Source: Olivibacter jilunii (lineage in GTDB: Bacteria > Bacteroidota > Bacteroidia > Sphingobacteriales > Sphingobacteriaceae). From it: a stretch of 53,581 bases of DNA. The notes beneath the pieces are model-generated. The model was given only the letters and a program-made list of their open reading frames with translations. It was not told the origin of the DNA and ran no database searches. The translations under genes and the position numbers were made by a program. Positions 35,148-44,587 of this stretch are shown piece after piece. Location: the NCBI RefSeq assembly GCF_900607235.1, contig NZ_LR027863.1, forward strand, positions 1-53,581, given 5' to 3'. Every line of letters begins with the position of its first letter. The stretch's first letter is position 1.

Positions 35148-36245
35148 TTATCGTATTTTTCCGTTGGAAACCTCAAAAATACGAACGTCAACATCAATTC
35201 CATGAAAGGTATTTCGAACACGTTCAGCACTGGTATCAGTAATAAAAATCTGCCCAAAATCATCGTGGGAAACCATTTCCATTAACTTTCTGGTACGCTT
35301 GTCATCTAATTTATCAAAAATATCGTCTAACAGTAACAAAGGCTTAAATCCTTTTCTTTCGCGCAAAAAGCTATATTGTGCCAGCTTCAATGCAATTAAA
35401 AACGACTTTTGCTGCCCCTGTGAACCGAACTTCTTCAATGGCATCCCATGAATAGTAAATAACAAATCATCCTTATGGATACCTGTCGTAGTTCGTTCCA
35501 AGGCACGGTCCTTTGATAACGTGTTGTTCAGCAAATCGACAAACCTGTTCTCAAACAACTGCGATTCGTAAACCAGCTCAACTGGTTCGGTATCATTGGT
35601 AAGGTATTGATAGTGTTTGTTAAAAATTTCTATGAAGGGATTAATAAAAAGTTTACGTTTCTCAAAAATCTGCTCACCTACCAAAACTAGTTGTTCATTA
35701 TATACTGCTAATAAATCATCATCGTAGTTTTTGCTCAACGCTTGTTGCTTCAATAAGCTATTTCTACTTTGAAGATACTTATTATATAAGATCAAATCGT
35801 CCAGATATCGATTATCCGTTTGTGAGATGACATTATCTATAAACTTACGCCTCTCCTCGCTTCCTTCTGAAATAATAAAAGAATCATTAGGAGAAATCAT
35901 TACCAAGGGATATACGCCTATATGATCGGCTAAGCGCTGGTAATCCTTTTTATTTTTCTTAAATTGTTTTTTTTGGTTTCGTTTTAAGCTACAAGCTAAA
36001 ACGTCTTCCTGATCGCCCTTTTCAAACACACCCTGTACCATAAAAAAGTCAGCTTGTTGTTTGATTTGCTGCGAATCTATTGGGTTAAAGTAACTCTTAC
36101 ACAAGGAAAGGTAATGCAATGCATCTAAAATATTCGTTTTCCCTGCACCATTATCACCGGTGAAAGCATTTACGCCAGGTGCAAATGTCAACGACGCCTC
36201 TTCATAATTTTTAAAATTGATTACCGTTAATTCTTTAACCCACAT
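35148..36245 (-). CDS. recF: DNA replication and repair protein RecF
   Basis: SMC-like ATPase that directs RecA loading at single-strand gaps. From the ATG at 36245 it is 365 residues: MWVKELTVINFKNYEE at the start, Walker A GDNGAGKT at 30-37, the ABC signature-like KFGSQGQQKSFLIALKLAQ and Walker B LLLLDDIFDKLD near the C-terminus. The frame extends twelve codons further to 36281 but the family start is MWVKEL. No dnaA or dnaN is near. Confidence 0.95.
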   Translation of the reverse strand: MWVKELTVINFKNYEEASLTFAPGVNAFTGDNGAGKTNILDALHYLSLCKSYFNPIDSQQIKQQADFFMVQGVFEKGDQEDVLACSLKRNQKKQFKKNKKDYQRLADHIGVYPLVMISPNDSFIISEGSEERRKFIDNVISQTDNRYLDDLILYNKYLQSRNSLLKQQALSKNYDDDLLAVYNEQLVLVGEQIFEKRKLFINPFIEIFNKHYQYLTNDTEPVELVYESQLFENRFVDLLNNTLSKDRALERTTTGIHKDDLLFTIHGMPLKKFGSQGQQKSFLIALKLAQYSFLRERKGFKPLLLLDDIFDKLDDKRTRKLMEMVSHDDFGQIFITDTSAERVRNTFHGIDVDVRIFEVSNGKIR

Positions 36246-36296
36246 AGGTACAAACATAGATAAATAAGCAGCAAGACACAAATTAGGTTGGAAGGC

Positions 36297-36333
36297 GAGG
36301 TTATAAGCTGGATGGGATACGGGCTTATACCTC
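36297..36333. promoter_or_regulatory. Hairpin between recF and the TPR gene
   Basis: GAGG-TTATAAGC pairs with GCTTATA-CCTC with one bulged base around a 14-base loop, 50 bases upstream of recF and 27 bases before the TPR promoter. No T-run. It could be an operator or structural element; the role is unknown. Confidence 0.4.
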
Positions 36334-36359
36334 TGCTAAAAATCTTTTACCTTAGGTTC

Positions 36360-36389
36360 TTGTATCTAAGGTTTAAAAATGTATTTTTG
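36360..36389 (+). promoter_or_regulatory. Promoter of the TPR gene and ribH
   Basis: TTG (36360-36362), a 19-base spacer and TATTTTTG (36382-36389), fitting TTG-N19-TAnnTTTG. The predicted leader of about 35 bases ends at the GTG start at 36430. Confidence 0.65.
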
Positions 36390-36429
36390 CAATCTTAAAA
36401 AACTGAACTCAAATTAACCAAAAAATAAC

Positions 36430-37083
36430 GTGAGCGTTAATAATACAAAAAACGGCGGAACAGGAAGTTTTATCCGCGATAATCAAAAGAGTCTAGCATT
36501 TATTGCCATTGGAATTGTTGTTTTAATTTTACTTTATATCGGTTATCAACGTTTCTATCTGGCACCAAGGGCAGAAAGAGCTACCAATGAAATGTTTAAG
36601 GCAGAAGAGTACGCTATGGTAGATTCTTTACAGAATAGAGCGATTGACGGAGATGGTTCTTACCCTGGCTTTAAAGAAATTGCAGAAGAATATTCGAACA
36701 CAAAATCGGCTAATGTGGCGAATGCGTACTTAGGTGGTTTGTATTTGCGTCAAGGTAAATACCAGGAAGCTGTCAATGCCTTATCAAAATATTCAGATAC
36801 CGGAAGCCCAATTATAGACCCGCTGGTAACAGGTCTATTGGGTGACGCCTACACTGAATTAAAAGACTATAAAAAGGCGGCCGATCAATACAAAAAAGCG
36901 GCAAGTAAGAGCGACAACTCTTTTACGGCTCCTTTATTTCTAAAAAAATTGGGCTTGGTGTACGAAGCACAAAACGATTATAAATCGGCATTAGAGAATT
37001 ACCAAAAAATTAAAAAAGACTACCCACAGAGCTATGAAGCTTCTATCATTGATGGTTATATTGCTCGATGTGAAGCCCGTTAA
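36430..37083 (+). CDS. Membrane-anchored TPR protein, YfgM-like
   Basis: 217 residues starting with GTG: a short polar N-terminus, one membrane helix (FIAIGIVVLILLYIGY, around residues 22-37) and a periplasmic part with three to four tetratricopeptide repeats (ANAYLGGLYLRQGKYQEAV, LGDAYTELKDYKKAADQ, LGLVYEAQNDYKSALENY). This resembles YfgM/BamD-like ancillary proteins that contact secretion or folding factors. It is followed 32 bases later by ribH. Confidence 0.8.
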   Translation: MSVNNTKNGGTGSFIRDNQKSLAFIAIGIVVLILLYIGYQRFYLAPRAERATNEMFKAEEYAMVDSLQNRAIDGDGSYPGFKEIAEEYSNTKSANVANAYLGGLYLRQGKYQEAVNALSKYSDTGSPIIDPLVTGLLGDAYTELKDYKKAADQYKKAASKSDNSFTAPLFLKKLGLVYEAQNDYKSALENYQKIKKDYPQSYEASIIDGYIARCEAR

Positions 37084-37115
37084 TCTTGTGCGATTATACG
37101 ACTGAGACTATTTAA

Positions 37116-37610
37116 ATGGCAACGAACTTAAAAAATTTGTCTGACTTCTCCCATATTGAAGTGGGCTCTGCATCCGATTTGGAGATTGCTATTGTTGTTG
37201 CACAATGGAATGCACAAGTGACCTCTCCCCTTTTAGAAGGCGCATACAATCTGCTTTTGAAACAAGGCGCCGCTGATCATAAAATTCACATCTTGAACGT
37301 ACCTGGGAGCTATGAATTAAGCGCCGGCGCCGATATTATTCTGCGTAAAAAGCAAATTGATGCAGTAATATGCATAGGCTGTGTTATCCAGGGTGATACT
37401 CCGCATTTTACTTTCATATGCGATGCCGTAGCAAATGGTATTACAAATGTATCCCTGAAACACAATAAACCGGTCATCTTCGGCGTACTCACTACCAACA
37501 CATTGGAACAAGCGTTGGAACGAGCGGGAGGTAAACATGGCAATAAGGGCGAAGAGGCAGCGGTTACTGCCATTCAAATGGCCAACTTGAGCAAATCAAT
37601 ACAAGCTTAG
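37116..37610 (+). CDS. ribH: 6,7-dimethyl-8-ribityllumazine synthase
   Basis: Condenses the pyrimidine and the four-carbon precursors in the second last step of riboflavin synthesis. 164 residues with AIVVAQWNAQVTSPLL, VPGSYELSAGADIIL, the CIGCVIQGDTPHFTFI core carrying the catalytic His in PHF, and FGVLTTNTLEQAL near the C-terminus. It is downstream of the TPR gene. Confidence 0.96.
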   Translation: MATNLKNLSDFSHIEVGSASDLEIAIVVAQWNAQVTSPLLEGAYNLLLKQGAADHKIHILNVPGSYELSAGADIILRKKQIDAVICIGCVIQGDTPHFTFICDAVANGITNVSLKHNKPVIFGVLTTNTLEQALERAGGKHGNKGEEAAVTAIQMANLSKSIQA

Positions 37611-37676
37611 CTATAAAATATTTGTAAATTACCTATATTTAGGCTATGTTTACGTGTTTTATATAATAAATGGATC

Positions 37677-37796
37677 ATGAGAAATTTACTGATTTATATG
37701 TTAGTGCTCGCTTTAGGTATGCTTTTATCCCAGGGCTGCGCTCGTAAAACATGTCCGGCTTACAACTCCTATCCGAAGGCAAAAAGGCTACGATAA
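37677..37796 (+). CDS. Very small lipoprotein (39 residues)
   Basis: The ATG at 37677 opens a 39-codon frame: MRNLLIYMLVLALGMLLSQG then Cys21, a good lipoprotein signal, followed by only 18 residues (ARKTCPAYNSYPKAKRLR). The CPAY motif is similar to short lipoproteins in other Bacteroidota as far as I recall, but I cannot check it here. It lies 67 bases after ribH, probably on the same transcript. Function unknown. Confidence 0.6.
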   Translation: MRNLLIYMLVLALGMLLSQGCARKTCPAYNSYPKAKRLR

Positions 37797-37944
37797 GCGG
37801 TAGTTTTTAATCTTAAATACCCTCGCTTGAAACAATTTAACGCATAACTTGTTCCCGAATAATGTGCCAAGTTTTTTCAGTTAGTTCACCTATGATTTAT
37901 AGCGAACCTGGAAATTTAGCATATAAATTAACAAACAAAGGAAA

Positions 37945-38700
37945 ATGTGTATTCTAAAGATTAAACATGCTTTTTTTTTAATGCTGTTTTTACTTTCCTT
38001 CTTTTCCGAAAAACAAACTTCTGCCCAAACCAAGGATCAAATAGTTGATCTAATATGGCAGGGGCTGGGTGGCAAACAAGGTTGGAATGAAGCTCGTTAC
38101 TTTATGTTTAGCTGTAAATCGAACCTAAACAAAACACTCTCCCGGGAACATGCATATATATGGGATCGAAACACCGGCAACTGTCGTTTTGAGGGAACAA
38201 ATGAGCAAGAGCAGAAAATTATTGCATTATTTAATACGGAAAATAATAAAGGCAGAGCCTTTGTAGATAATAAAACAATAAACAATAGTGATTCGGCGGC
38301 TCTTCTAATTTCTTCCATAATCAATGCCTTTAATACAGAAACATTTTGGTTATTTCCGCCCAGGAATCTGACAGAATCGTCCCTACTCACCGTAAAAGAA
38401 GCCGAGCTAATAGGAAGCGTTCGATACAACGTAATTGAAATTCGACAGTCACCTACAGATAGCGCAGAATTCCGTACAAAAATATACATCGATACCAATA
38501 CGGGTCGGATCTTTCAATGGCAAACACTGGACGAGGGTGGCTATATTAAATACAATTTTGTGACATCTGATTTCAAAGATGTAGGAGGCGGACTCACCCT
38601 TGCTACTACCTTTACAGATACAAACGATGGCTTTTTTATAAAATTCCCCATTGTTTCCGCCCTTATTAACGTAGAATCTGATAAATTTTCAAAACCATAG
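37945..38700 (+). CDS. Secreted LolA-like protein of unknown function
   Basis: 251 residues with a signal peptide (MCILKIKHAFFLMLFLLSFF, ending TSAQ) and a mature part with alternating strands and a repeated aromatic pattern (ARYFMFSCKSN, YIWDRNTGNCRF, KIYIDTNTGRIFQWQTLDEGGY, KYNFVTSDFKDVGGG). The DTNTGRIFQWQTxDExG and FxDVGGGLTLATTF patterns suggest a LolA/LolB-like half-barrel, but I do not recognise a named family. ytxJ starts nine bases after it. Confidence 0.6.
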   Translation: MCILKIKHAFFLMLFLLSFFSEKQTSAQTKDQIVDLIWQGLGGKQGWNEARYFMFSCKSNLNKTLSREHAYIWDRNTGNCRFEGTNEQEQKIIALFNTENNKGRAFVDNKTINNSDSAALLISSIINAFNTETFWLFPPRNLTESSLLTVKEAELIGSVRYNVIEIRQSPTDSAEFRTKIYIDTNTGRIFQWQTLDEGGYIKYNFVTSDFKDVGGGLTLATTFTDTNDGFFIKFPIVSALINVESDKFSKP

Positions 38701-38709
38701 CTGATACAT

Positions 38710-39042
38710 ATGAAGTGGATTGAACTGAACACACAAGATACGCTTGAAACGATAGCGGCATCAAACTCGTATGCCATTATTTTCAAACATAGTACGCGCT
38801 GTCCTGTGAGCAGTATGGCAAAAAGAACGTTCGAATTTGAGTCGTCCCTGATACCAGAAGAAACCCCAGTGTACTTGGTCGATTTGATTAAATATCGTGA
38901 GATATCTAATCAAATCGCTGATAAATGGAAAGTACGGCACGAATCTCCCCAGGTACTGTTAATTAAGGGCGATGATTGTGTATATAACGAATCGCACAAT
39001 GAAATAGAAGTCGCCAAGATTGTTGTTAAGATGGCCAATTAA
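38710..39042 (+). CDS. ytxJ: Bacillithiol-system redox protein YtxJ
   Basis: A 110-residue thioredoxin-fold protein whose redox centre is a single cysteine at Cys31 (KHSTRCPVSSMA), the hallmark of YtxJ (monothiol bacilliredoxin-like). It would remove bacillithiol from protein thiols in the cytoplasm. It follows the LolA-like gene, and its 3' end overlaps the convergent osmC gene by 17 bases. Confidence 0.88.
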   Translation: MKWIELNTQDTLETIAASNSYAIIFKHSTRCPVSSMAKRTFEFESSLIPEETPVYLVDLIKYREISNQIADKWKVRHESPQVLLIKGDDCVYNESHNEIEVAKIVVKMAN

Positions 39043-39439
39043 AAGTTAGGGTTTTCTTAATATCAGGATGTAAGCTTAAGTAAACCGGACAGGTTTCCGC
39101 TGCCTTTTGCAAAATGCTTTGGTCATGATCCGAATAGTTTACATTATCAGCGAAATTCAGTACAACTTGTATTTCTGCAATTTTTCGTGGGTTTGACTGC
39201 ATAATCTTCGTGGTGGCTGCTTCTATTTTTCCAAGTGAGATCTCGTGAGCTTGCGCAGCAATGCCCATGATAGTTAGCATGCAGCTGGTAAGCGAAGCAG
39301 CCAAGAGATCGGTCGGCGAAAAAGCCTCTCCTTTACCTTGATTGTCAACCGGCGCATCGGTTATTATTTTCGATTGCGATTGCAGGTGTATTGCTTCGGT
39401 ACGCAAATCGCCTAAATAGGTTGTTCGAACAGTAGTCAT
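39026..39439 (-). CDS. OsmC/Ohr-family peroxidase-like protein
   Basis: From the ATG at 39439, 137 residues with the two catalytic cysteines of the OsmC/Ohr fold: Cys53 (SLTSCMLTI) and Cys117 (AETCPVYLS), plus the conserved FSPTDLLAASL. These enzymes reduce organic hydroperoxides; this member belongs to the OsmC/YhfA-like group, so its true substrate is open. The frame runs to 39502 but the longer start adds residues without family support. Convergent overlap with ytxJ at the 3' ends links two thiol-redox genes. Confidence 0.85.
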   Translation of the reverse strand: MTTVRTTYLGDLRTEAIHLQSQSKIITDAPVDNQGKGEAFSPTDLLAASLTSCMLTIMGIAAQAHEISLGKIEAATTKIMQSNPRKIAEIQVVLNFADNVNYSDHDQSILQKAAETCPVYLSLHPDIKKTLTFNWPS

Positions 39440-39532
39440 TGTAAATATAATTAGAATGTAATAAGCTATTGTCTGTGTGTGCAACTGTCCAAGTTGACAC
39501 AAAATACGCCGCTAATTTAGAAAATTATTAAT

Positions 39533-39540
39533 TACTTTTG
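39533..39540 (+). promoter_or_regulatory. -7 box of lipA
   Basis: TACTTTTG fits TAnnTTTG and ends four bases before the lipA ATG (39545). If this is the promoter, transcription would start about at the ATG, giving a leaderless message. No good -33 partner was found at 19-22 bases. Confidence 0.4.
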
Positions 39541-39544
39541 TGTT

Positions 39545-40426
39545 ATGATTGAACTACCCGTTATCCCTGCCAATCAATTGCAGCGCAAGCCAGATTGGTT
39601 ACGTGTTAAGCTTCCTGTAGGTAAAGAATATAAACATGTAAGAGGTTTAGTAGACGAACATAAACTCCATACCATCTGCGAAAGTGGTAATTGTCCTAAT
39701 ATGGGTGAGTGTTGGGGTGCAGGTACAGCGACATTTATGATTCTCGGGAATATCTGTACCCGGTCGTGCTCGTTTTGTGCAGTAGCGACTGGCCGGCCAA
39801 AAGCGGTTGAATTAGATGAACCCATGCGTGTAGCCACCTCTGTTAAGCTCATGCAGGTAAAGCATTGCGTAATTACTTCGGTAGATCGAGATGATTTGAA
39901 AGATGGTGGATCGACTATTTGGGCCGAAACAGTAAATGCCATTCGAAGGGAAAGTCCCGGAACAACTCTAGAGACACTCATACCGGATTTTAAAGGCATT
40001 TGGGAGAATTTAGATCGGGTATTAGCGGTACGTCCTGAAGTCGTATCTCATAATTTAGAGACTGTTCGACGTCTCACAAGAGAAGTACGTATACAAGCCA
40101 AATATGACAGAAGCCTTGAATGTTTAAGAAGAATATCTGCTGCAGGCTTACGCACGAAGTCTGGTATAATGCTTGGTTTCGGTGAGACGGAAGCTGATGT
40201 GATTGAGGCGATGCAGGATTTATATGATGCCGGTGTGCATATTCTCACGTTGGGACAATATTTACAACCGACGAAAGCTCATCACCCCGTAATTGAATGG
40301 ATTACGCCCGAGCAATTTAAACATTATCAGGATATTGGCTTAAAGATGGGCTTTAAATATGTAGAAAGTGGACCTTTGGTACGTTCTTCTTACCATGCAG
40401 AAAAGCATTTATTCGATATGCAATAA
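39545..40426 (+). CDS. lipA: Lipoyl synthase
   Basis: Radical SAM enzyme that inserts two sulfurs into protein-bound octanoate. 293 residues with both iron-sulfur sites: Cys45, Cys50 and Cys56 ([12 protein letters not shown]) for the sacrificed cluster and Cys71, Cys75 and Cys78 (CTRSCSFC) for SAM. The [12 protein letters not shown] tail near the C-terminus is conserved. The start [12 protein letters not shown] matches family members, so the short or missing leader is real unless another promoter exists. Confidence 0.97.
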   Translation: MIELPVIPANQLQRKPDWLRVKLPVGKEYKHVRGLVDEHKLHTICESGNCPNMGECWGAGTATFMILGNICTRSCSFCAVATGRPKAVELDEPMRVATSVKLMQVKHCVITSVDRDDLKDGGSTIWAETVNAIRRESPGTTLETLIPDFKGIWENLDRVLAVRPEVVSHNLETVRRLTREVRIQAKYDRSLECLRRISAAGLRTKSGIMLGFGETEADVIEAMQDLYDAGVHILTLGQYLQPTKAHHPVIEWITPEQFKHYQDIGLKMGFKYVESGPLVRSSYHAEKHLFDMQ

Positions 40427-40437
40427 TTGATTTATGT

Positions 40438-41937
40438 CTATATCGACGACGAAAAATCCTCAATAACATTGGGGATTTTTTTTATCAAACAGCTTGCGGG
40501 TATTACACCCATGCCCTCTGCAGCTAATAGGTCTCCTGCTTTTCCATGTATAAAAACACCTAATATTGCAGCATCTGCTGCTTTATAACCCTGCGCCAAT
40601 AAGGCTACTAAAATGCCCGTCAATACATCGCCCATACCGCCACTCGCCATAGCGGGATTTCCCGTAAAGTTAACCCATATCTTGCCATCAGGCAGAGCCA
40701 CAAAGGTATATCGATTTTTTAGTACAATGATTAGTTTCCTCCTTGAAGCTTCTGTTCTTGCTTTTATGACACGATCCCACCAGTGATCACTATGTCCAAA
40801 AAGGCGGTCAAATTCTTTCATATGAGGTGTAAGGATTGTTTCCGCTTTTAATAGCGTCAGCAAGTTTTTATTTGCTGCCACTACATTTAACGCATCTGCA
40901 TCCAACACGAGGGGGGGGAGATCATCTGCTAACAATTCGCTTAAACATCCCCTTATTTCCTCTCCCGTTCCTAAACCCGGGCCTATGCCTAATGACTTAT
41001 ACTTCCCTGTTCCTAATTCTGATAGTTTTGATCGGTCAAGTGCCATTACCTCGGGCAATCGAGTATTCAGGGCGCTTAATCCGCTTGACGGGATACAAAC
41101 AGTAGTCAGCCCCGCTCCTGTATATAAACAAGCTTCAGCAGACAGCAATGCAGCTCCCATTGTATGCTCATTGCCAGCCAATATGCAGGCATGTCCATAG
41201 GTACCCTTATGACTAAAATTCTCTCGCACCTTTAAGCGAGAACGGATATCGTCATTCATAATCGAACAAAATTCAGTATCCAAGGAGGCCATAAAACCTT
41301 GGTGCAAACCGATATCCACCACATGGAAGCGTTTCAAAAACTTTCCGCTTTCGGGAAATAAGAAACTTATCTTAGGTGCTTGAAAAGTAATCACATCCTG
41401 CGCGATAATAACATTTTCGAAAGTCTCCATATTGCCTTCTGCAGGCATTCCGGTTGGAATATCGACCGAAACTACCACCTTTGCCTCTTTATTAATGTAT
41501 CTAACAAGGGAACGCCAAGGATCAATTAGTGGCTTATTCAATCCTGAACCGAAAAGTGCATCAATCACAACGTCAGCTGTTATCGAAGGGAGCTGCTCAG
41601 CGGGAAATAATTCTTGAACTTGAATAGAATAGGTCAATAATCGTTTATAGTTGACCTCAAAGTCATCAGTTTTTTTATTATTATACCTAACTATCCATAC
41701 CACAATATTGGTATAACCTCTTTCGAAAAGTAAACGAGCTATGGCTAGACCGTCTCCACCATTATTTCCCGTGCCACAGCAAATTATTACAGATGGGCGG
41801 TCTGTATATAAACTAACAAACTTATTCACAAAAGCCTCGGCTGCTCGTTCCATTAAATCAATGGACGAAACTGGTTCATTTATTATCGTATAAGCATCCA
41901 CCTCCCGAATTTGAGAAGCTGTCAATAAATTTTGCAT
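40438..41937 (-). CDS. nnr: Bifunctional NAD(P)HX epimerase / ADP-dependent dehydratase
   Basis: Repairs hydrated NADH and NADPH. 499 residues in two domains: an N-terminal epimerase (YjeF_N) with CCGTGNNGGDGLAIARLL and a C-terminal ribokinase-fold dehydratase with GPGLGTGEE and the NPAMASGGMGDVLTGIL nucleotide/catalytic motif. The order and length are typical of the fused enzyme. The last part contains the lipA terminator on the opposite strand. Confidence 0.95.
   Translation of the reverse strand: MQNLLTASQIREVDAYTIINEPVSSIDLMERAAEAFVNKFVSLYTDRPSVIICCGTGNNGGDGLAIARLLFERGYTNIVVWIVRYNNKKTDDFEVNYKRLLTYSIQVQELFPAEQLPSITADVVIDALFGSGLNKPLIDPWRSLVRYINKEAKVVVSVDIPTGMPAEGNMETFENVIIAQDVITFQAPKISFLFPESGKFLKRFHVVDIGLHQGFMASLDTEFCSIMNDDIRSRLKVRENFSHKGTYGHACILAGNEHTMGAALLSAEACLYTGAGLTTVCIPSSGLSALNTRLPEVMALDRSKLSELGTGKYKSLGIGPGLGTGEEIRGCLSELLADDLPPLVLDADALNVVAANKNLLTLLKAETILTPHMKEFDRLFGHSDHWWDRVIKARTEASRRKLIIVLKNRYTFVALPDGKIWVNFTGNPAMASGGMGDVLTGILVALLAQGYKAADAAILGVFIHGKAGDLLAAEGMGVIPASCLIKKIPNVIEDFSSSI
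40451..40484 (+). terminator. lipA terminator inside the 3' end of nnr
   Basis: AAAAATCC-T-CAAT and ATTG-G-GGATTTTT form a stem with loop AAC and an eight-T tail (40476-40483). It starts 25 bases after the lipA stop and lies within the last codons of the convergent nnr gene, on the strand opposite to it. Confidence 0.5.
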
Positions 41938-42106
41938 AGCGTAAGTTAACCAAAAAAAGTGGCATATTAAACATAGATAAATCCCTTATTATAGGAAACG
42001 TAATACGTTATCTATTAATAAGGGACTCATCAATATCCGTCGCTATTGAGGCTTATTTAGAAGAAAACAAGCTGCACAGCTCAAACTGAAAAAAGCCTAT
42101 TCATTA

Positions 42107-44428
42107 TTAAACGACTTCTATGACACCTCTGAGTGTTTTTGCAGCGTCCACCATTGCTTCCAGCGCTGCTTTTGTTTCCGGCCAAGCTCTTGTTTTTAGT
42201 CCACAGTCCGGATTTACCCATAATTGTTTAGGATTTATTACAGCCGATGCTTTGTCCATTAGCGAGATCATCTCCTCCTTACTTGGAATTCTCGGGGAAT
42301 GGATGTCATAAACTCCCGGACCGATGTCATTTGGATAGTTAAAGTTAGCAAAAGCGTCCAGTAATTCCATTTGTGAACGAGACGTTTCGATAGTAATAAC
42401 ATCAGCATCCATAGCAGCGATGTCTGAAATAATGTCATTAAATTCAGAGTAGCACATATGAGTATGGATCTGGGTATCATCCTCGACACCAGCAGCAGTT
42501 AATCTAAAAGCTTTTACTGCCCAGTTTAAATAATCTCGTTGGTCTTTTTGACGCAAGGGCAGTCCTTCCCGAATAGCTGGCTCATCTATCTGTATTATCT
42601 TAATACCTGCGTGCTCCAATGCCAGTACTTCATCTCTTATGGCTAGTGCGATTTGAAAAGCAGTTTGCCAGCGAGGTTGATCATCTCTTACAAATGACCA
42701 TTGTAGAATGGTGACCGGCCCCGTTAACATCCCTTTTACAGGCAGTCGAGTAATTGACTGGGCATAAGACGTCCAATATACCGTCATGTCTTTTGGTCGG
42801 CTAACATCACCAAATAAAACGGGCGGTTTTACGCAACGTGATCCGTAACTTTGCACCCATCCGTTCTTTGTGAAGGCATAGCCCTGTAATTGCTCGCCAA
42901 AATATTCAACCATATCATTCCTTTCGAACTCCCCATGTACCAAGACATCCAAACCGACCTGCTCTTGCCAGGCAATCGCCTCTTTTGTTTCTGCTCTAAT
43001 TAGATTTTCGTATTCATCAATGGTGATTTCTCCTTTTTTAAATTTCGCCCGCCAGCCCCTCACTTCTTTTGTCTGCGGAAATGAACCGATGGTAGTGGTT
43101 GGATATAAGGGCAGGTTTAACGTTTCGAGCTGCTTTGCTTTTCGCTCCGCAAAAACGCTACGCCTGTTTGTATCTTTATCTGAAATTGCATTAACACGGT
43201 CTTTTACCTCTTGATGATGAATTAAGGCAGAAGTCTTACGCCGATTTTGCGAAACTTTGTTATCCTTAAATCGCTGAAGAACAGCTGTATCTTCATACTC
43301 GCTTCGTAACAAGGCCAGATCTTTTACTTCTTCCAATTTTTGTTTAGCAAAAGCAAGCCAGTCCTTCACTTCCAGTGGTAATGTCTCTTCATTATCCTCA
43401 TAAGCCAAGTCACATGGAACATGTAACAGCGAACATGAAGGGGCAATCCATATCCGCTCCTTACCGATTTTCCGGATTGCTTTGTCAATCAGTGTGAGAG
43501 AGCGTTCATAATCATTTTTCCAAATATTTCGACCATCCACGACTCCTAAAGACAAAATAAGCTCGTTCGGTATGTTATCCAGCACTGCTTCGAGTTGATT
43601 TGCTGCCCTGACAAGATCTAAATGTAACGCATTAATAGGAAGTGACAAAGCGACCTCTAAATTATCATTTACTCCCTCGAAATAGGTTGCAATTAAAAGT
43701 TTAGTATCCCCGGCACTTTTAGCTAAACGCTTATAGACCTGCTGATATAACTTGCGAGCTTTATCAGGTAAATCCAATGCCAAAAAAGGTTCATCGAATT
43801 GAATCCATTTCACCCCATACTTTCGCAATCTCCCAATCACCTCTTCATAAACAGGCAGTAATGCCTCGATTAAATCTAAGCGATCGAAACCCGCTTCCTT
43901 TTCTTTACCCAATAGAAGATAAGTTATTGGCCCGATCAATACCGGTTTGGTATCGACACCCAATTGTTTCGCCTCGTAATATTCGTTGATAATTTTTTCC
44001 GAAAAAAGACTGAACTGCTGATTCTTTGTAAATTCCGGCACTAGGTAATGGTAATTGGTGTCAAACCATTTAGTCATTTCCATTGCAGTGACATCGATAC
44101 CCTCATGTTGGAAACCTCTTGCCATAGCAAAATAGAGATCTAGTTCATGTTCCGAACTCTTATTTGCTGCAAGTCCGTGATACCGCGCAGGGATAGCCCC
44201 TACCATCAGTGTTGTGTCCAATACTTGATCATAGAAAGAGAAATCATTCGAAGGGATAAGATCTATTCCTATTTCCTTTTGAATTTTCCAATTAGTAGCG
44301 CGGATTTTAAGTCCTGCATCCAATAGCTCTTTTCTCGTAATCTTACCGCTCCAAAAGGCCTCACTTGCCTTTTTTAATTCCCGTTGGGCACCAATGCGCG
44401 GGTACCCTAAATTGTTTGTAAACAACAT
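42107..44428 (-). CDS. metE: Cobalamin-independent methionine synthase
   Basis: Transfers a methyl group from methyl-tetrahydrofolate triglutamate to homocysteine without B12. From the ATG at 44428 it has 773 residues; LGYPRIGAQRELKKA is the N-terminal motif, TIGSFPQTKEVR starts the second barrel, and the zinc ligands appear in HTHMCYSEF (His, Cys) and NPDCGLKTR (Cys). The frame runs 13 codons further to 44467 but the family start is MLFTNN. Upstream lies a cobalamin riboswitch, as expected for the B12-independent enzyme: B12 should switch it off. Confidence 0.97.
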   Translation of the reverse strand: MLFTNNLGYPRIGAQRELKKASEAFWSGKITRKELLDAGLKIRATNWKIQKEIGIDLIPSNDFSFYDQVLDTTLMVGAIPARYHGLAANKSSEHELDLYFAMARGFQHEGIDVTAMEMTKWFDTNYHYLVPEFTKNQQFSLFSEKIINEYYEAKQLGVDTKPVLIGPITYLLLGKEKEAGFDRLDLIEALLPVYEEVIGRLRKYGVKWIQFDEPFLALDLPDKARKLYQQVYKRLAKSAGDTKLLIATYFEGVNDNLEVALSLPINALHLDLVRAANQLEAVLDNIPNELILSLGVVDGRNIWKNDYERSLTLIDKAIRKIGKERIWIAPSCSLLHVPCDLAYEDNEETLPLEVKDWLAFAKQKLEEVKDLALLRSEYEDTAVLQRFKDNKVSQNRRKTSALIHHQEVKDRVNAISDKDTNRRSVFAERKAKQLETLNLPLYPTTTIGSFPQTKEVRGWRAKFKKGEITIDEYENLIRAETKEAIAWQEQVGLDVLVHGEFERNDMVEYFGEQLQGYAFTKNGWVQSYGSRCVKPPVLFGDVSRPKDMTVYWTSYAQSITRLPVKGMLTGPVTILQWSFVRDDQPRWQTAFQIALAIRDEVLALEHAGIKIIQIDEPAIREGLPLRQKDQRDYLNWAVKAFRLTAAGVEDDTQIHTHMCYSEFNDIISDIAAMDADVITIETSRSQMELLDAFANFNYPNDIGPGVYDIHSPRIPSKEEMISLMDKASAVINPKQLWVNPDCGLKTRAWPETKAALEAMVDAAKTLRGVIEVV

Positions 44429-44587
44429 AGTTAAATAATTTAATGAATAACACTTGTTCTTTTTCAAAAACCCGCGGCTTGTAAAGAAGGAAGTTTAAGG
44501 CATAGTACGACAGGCTCCGATAAAGGAGTAGTATACTAAATGGGCCTCAACACAGCTTCTTCTCGCGAAAGCCTGTTGAAAATTCAA

